From Mycolicibacter kumamotonensis (lineage in GTDB: Bacteria; Actinomycetota; Actinomycetes; Mycobacteriales; Mycobacteriaceae), in NCBI RefSeq assembly GCF_002086285.1, contig NZ_MVHU01000024.1, forward strand, positions 1-64,000: a DNA stretch of 64,000 nucleotides. The letters run 5' to 3'. The position numbers and the translations under genes were made by a program. Of this stretch, positions 63,766 through 64,000 are shown in pieces (position 1 is the stretch's first letter; every line of letters starts with the position of its first letter). Below the pieces are notes generated by a model. That model was not told where the DNA came from. It made no database searches and saw nothing but the letters and a program-made list of their open reading frames with translations.

Positions 63766-64000
63766 GTGACGATGTCTCCCGGAACCGACTGGGATTCGCC
63801 GGCGTTCACCGCCGCTGAAGCGGCCCGCTATCACGCCGCCGGCTGGTGGTCGCAGATCACGCTGTCCGACGCGGTTCGCCACAACGCGCAGGAATTCCCG
63901 GATCGCGCCGCCTACGTCGACTATCTCGGCGCCGGCCTGACCTGGCGGGAATTCGACACCGCGGCAGACGCCCTGGCGGCCCGGTTGGCCGGGATCGGGG
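63766..64000 (+). CDS. AMP-dependent acyl-CoA synthetase/ligase, N-terminal part (runs off window)
   Basis: Seventy-eight codons are visible before the window ends. WWSQITLSDAVRHNAQEFPDRAAYVDYLGAGLTWREFDTAADALAARLAGIG is typical of the N-terminus of AMP-binding CoA ligases of the cyclohexanecarboxylate-CoA ligase type (the motif is given in full words only to show family resemblance; residues ~23-42 carry the key pattern). The GTG start at 63766 has GGGAG 7 bases upstream; an ATG at 63772 is possible. The active site and specificity lie outside the window. Confidence 0.85.
   Translation, partial: MTMSPGTDWDSPAFTAAEAARYHAAGWWSQITLSDAVRHNAQEFPDRAAYVDYLGAGLTWREFDTAADALAARLAGIG

Overview
The window is about 69% GC by eye and looks like a chromosome segment from a non-tuberculous member of the Mycobacteriaceae. 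The evidence is PGRS-type Gly-Asn/Asp-Ala repeat proteins, a 19-kDa LpqH antigen, two MPT63-family secreted proteins, a smtB-zur zinc-regulator pair, uspABC amino-sugar importer genes and the dgt/dnaG/tRNA-Asn block. From memory, the conserved genes follow the M. tuberculosis order from about Rv2359 down to Rv2287 (zur, smtB, glyS, Rv2345, dgt, dnaG, Rv2342, tRNA-Asn, MarR/ECF transporter, usp, tldD/tldE, htpG, CPA1 antiporter). Lineage-specific genes are inserted at several points. The species cannot be fixed from the sequence alone.

Layout. 1-11 kb: the tail of one PGRS protein, a 2029-aa PGRS protein with a signal peptide instead of a PE domain, the zur-smtB operon divergent from glyS, and a second signal-peptide PGRS protein. 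11-23 kb: a TPM-domain membrane protein, dgt, a PknH_C-like sensor protein, dnaG, tRNA-Asn, an acyl-CoA oxidase-like flavoenzyme divergent from a phytase-like lipoprotein, two overlapping TetR genes and a PAS protein. 23-31.6 kb: a GAF-GGDEF-EAL cyclic-di-GMP enzyme, a MarR regulator, a fused ECF-type transporter (S+A+A' then T), a small tandem DivIVA-motif protein, and uspC-uspB.

31.6-36.5 kb is an insertion that separates uspB/uspC from uspA. It carries a large LuxR (LAL) regulator with an 18-bp perfect palindrome upstream, lpqH and an APC amino-acid permease. 36.5-43 kb: uspA, tldD-tldE, a limonene-epoxide-hydrolase-like gene, a truncated SnoaL-like remnant and htpG. 43-48 kb: assorted metabolic genes, an MddA-like methyltransferase, and a DoxX/ECF41-type sigma-factor pair sharing a concentric symmetric promoter region.

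48-53 kb is an accessory patch: tRNA-Met, an IS481-like remnant, two tandem secreted PE-PPE-domain hydrolase paralogues with duplicated upstream DNA, a frameshifted small gene, a carboxymuconolactone-decarboxylase-like enzyme, a DUF2652 protein and a cutinase. 53-64 kb: a CPA1 antiporter with a TetR gene, a Rieske oxygenase/DapB-like reductase operon, two MPT63-family paralogues with low-complexity tails, a transmembrane Ser/Thr kinase that has lost its catalytic aspartate, a GH5-like secreted glycosidase, an SDR and the start of an acyl-CoA synthetase.

The items most worth following up are the interrupted usp operon, the HRG pseudokinase, the PGRS family with a shared non-PE N-terminal domain, and the symmetric sigma-factor/DoxX promoter. 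I found no CRISPR array, phage module, riboswitch or recognisable defence system. Mycobacterial gene comparisons are from memory and were not searched.
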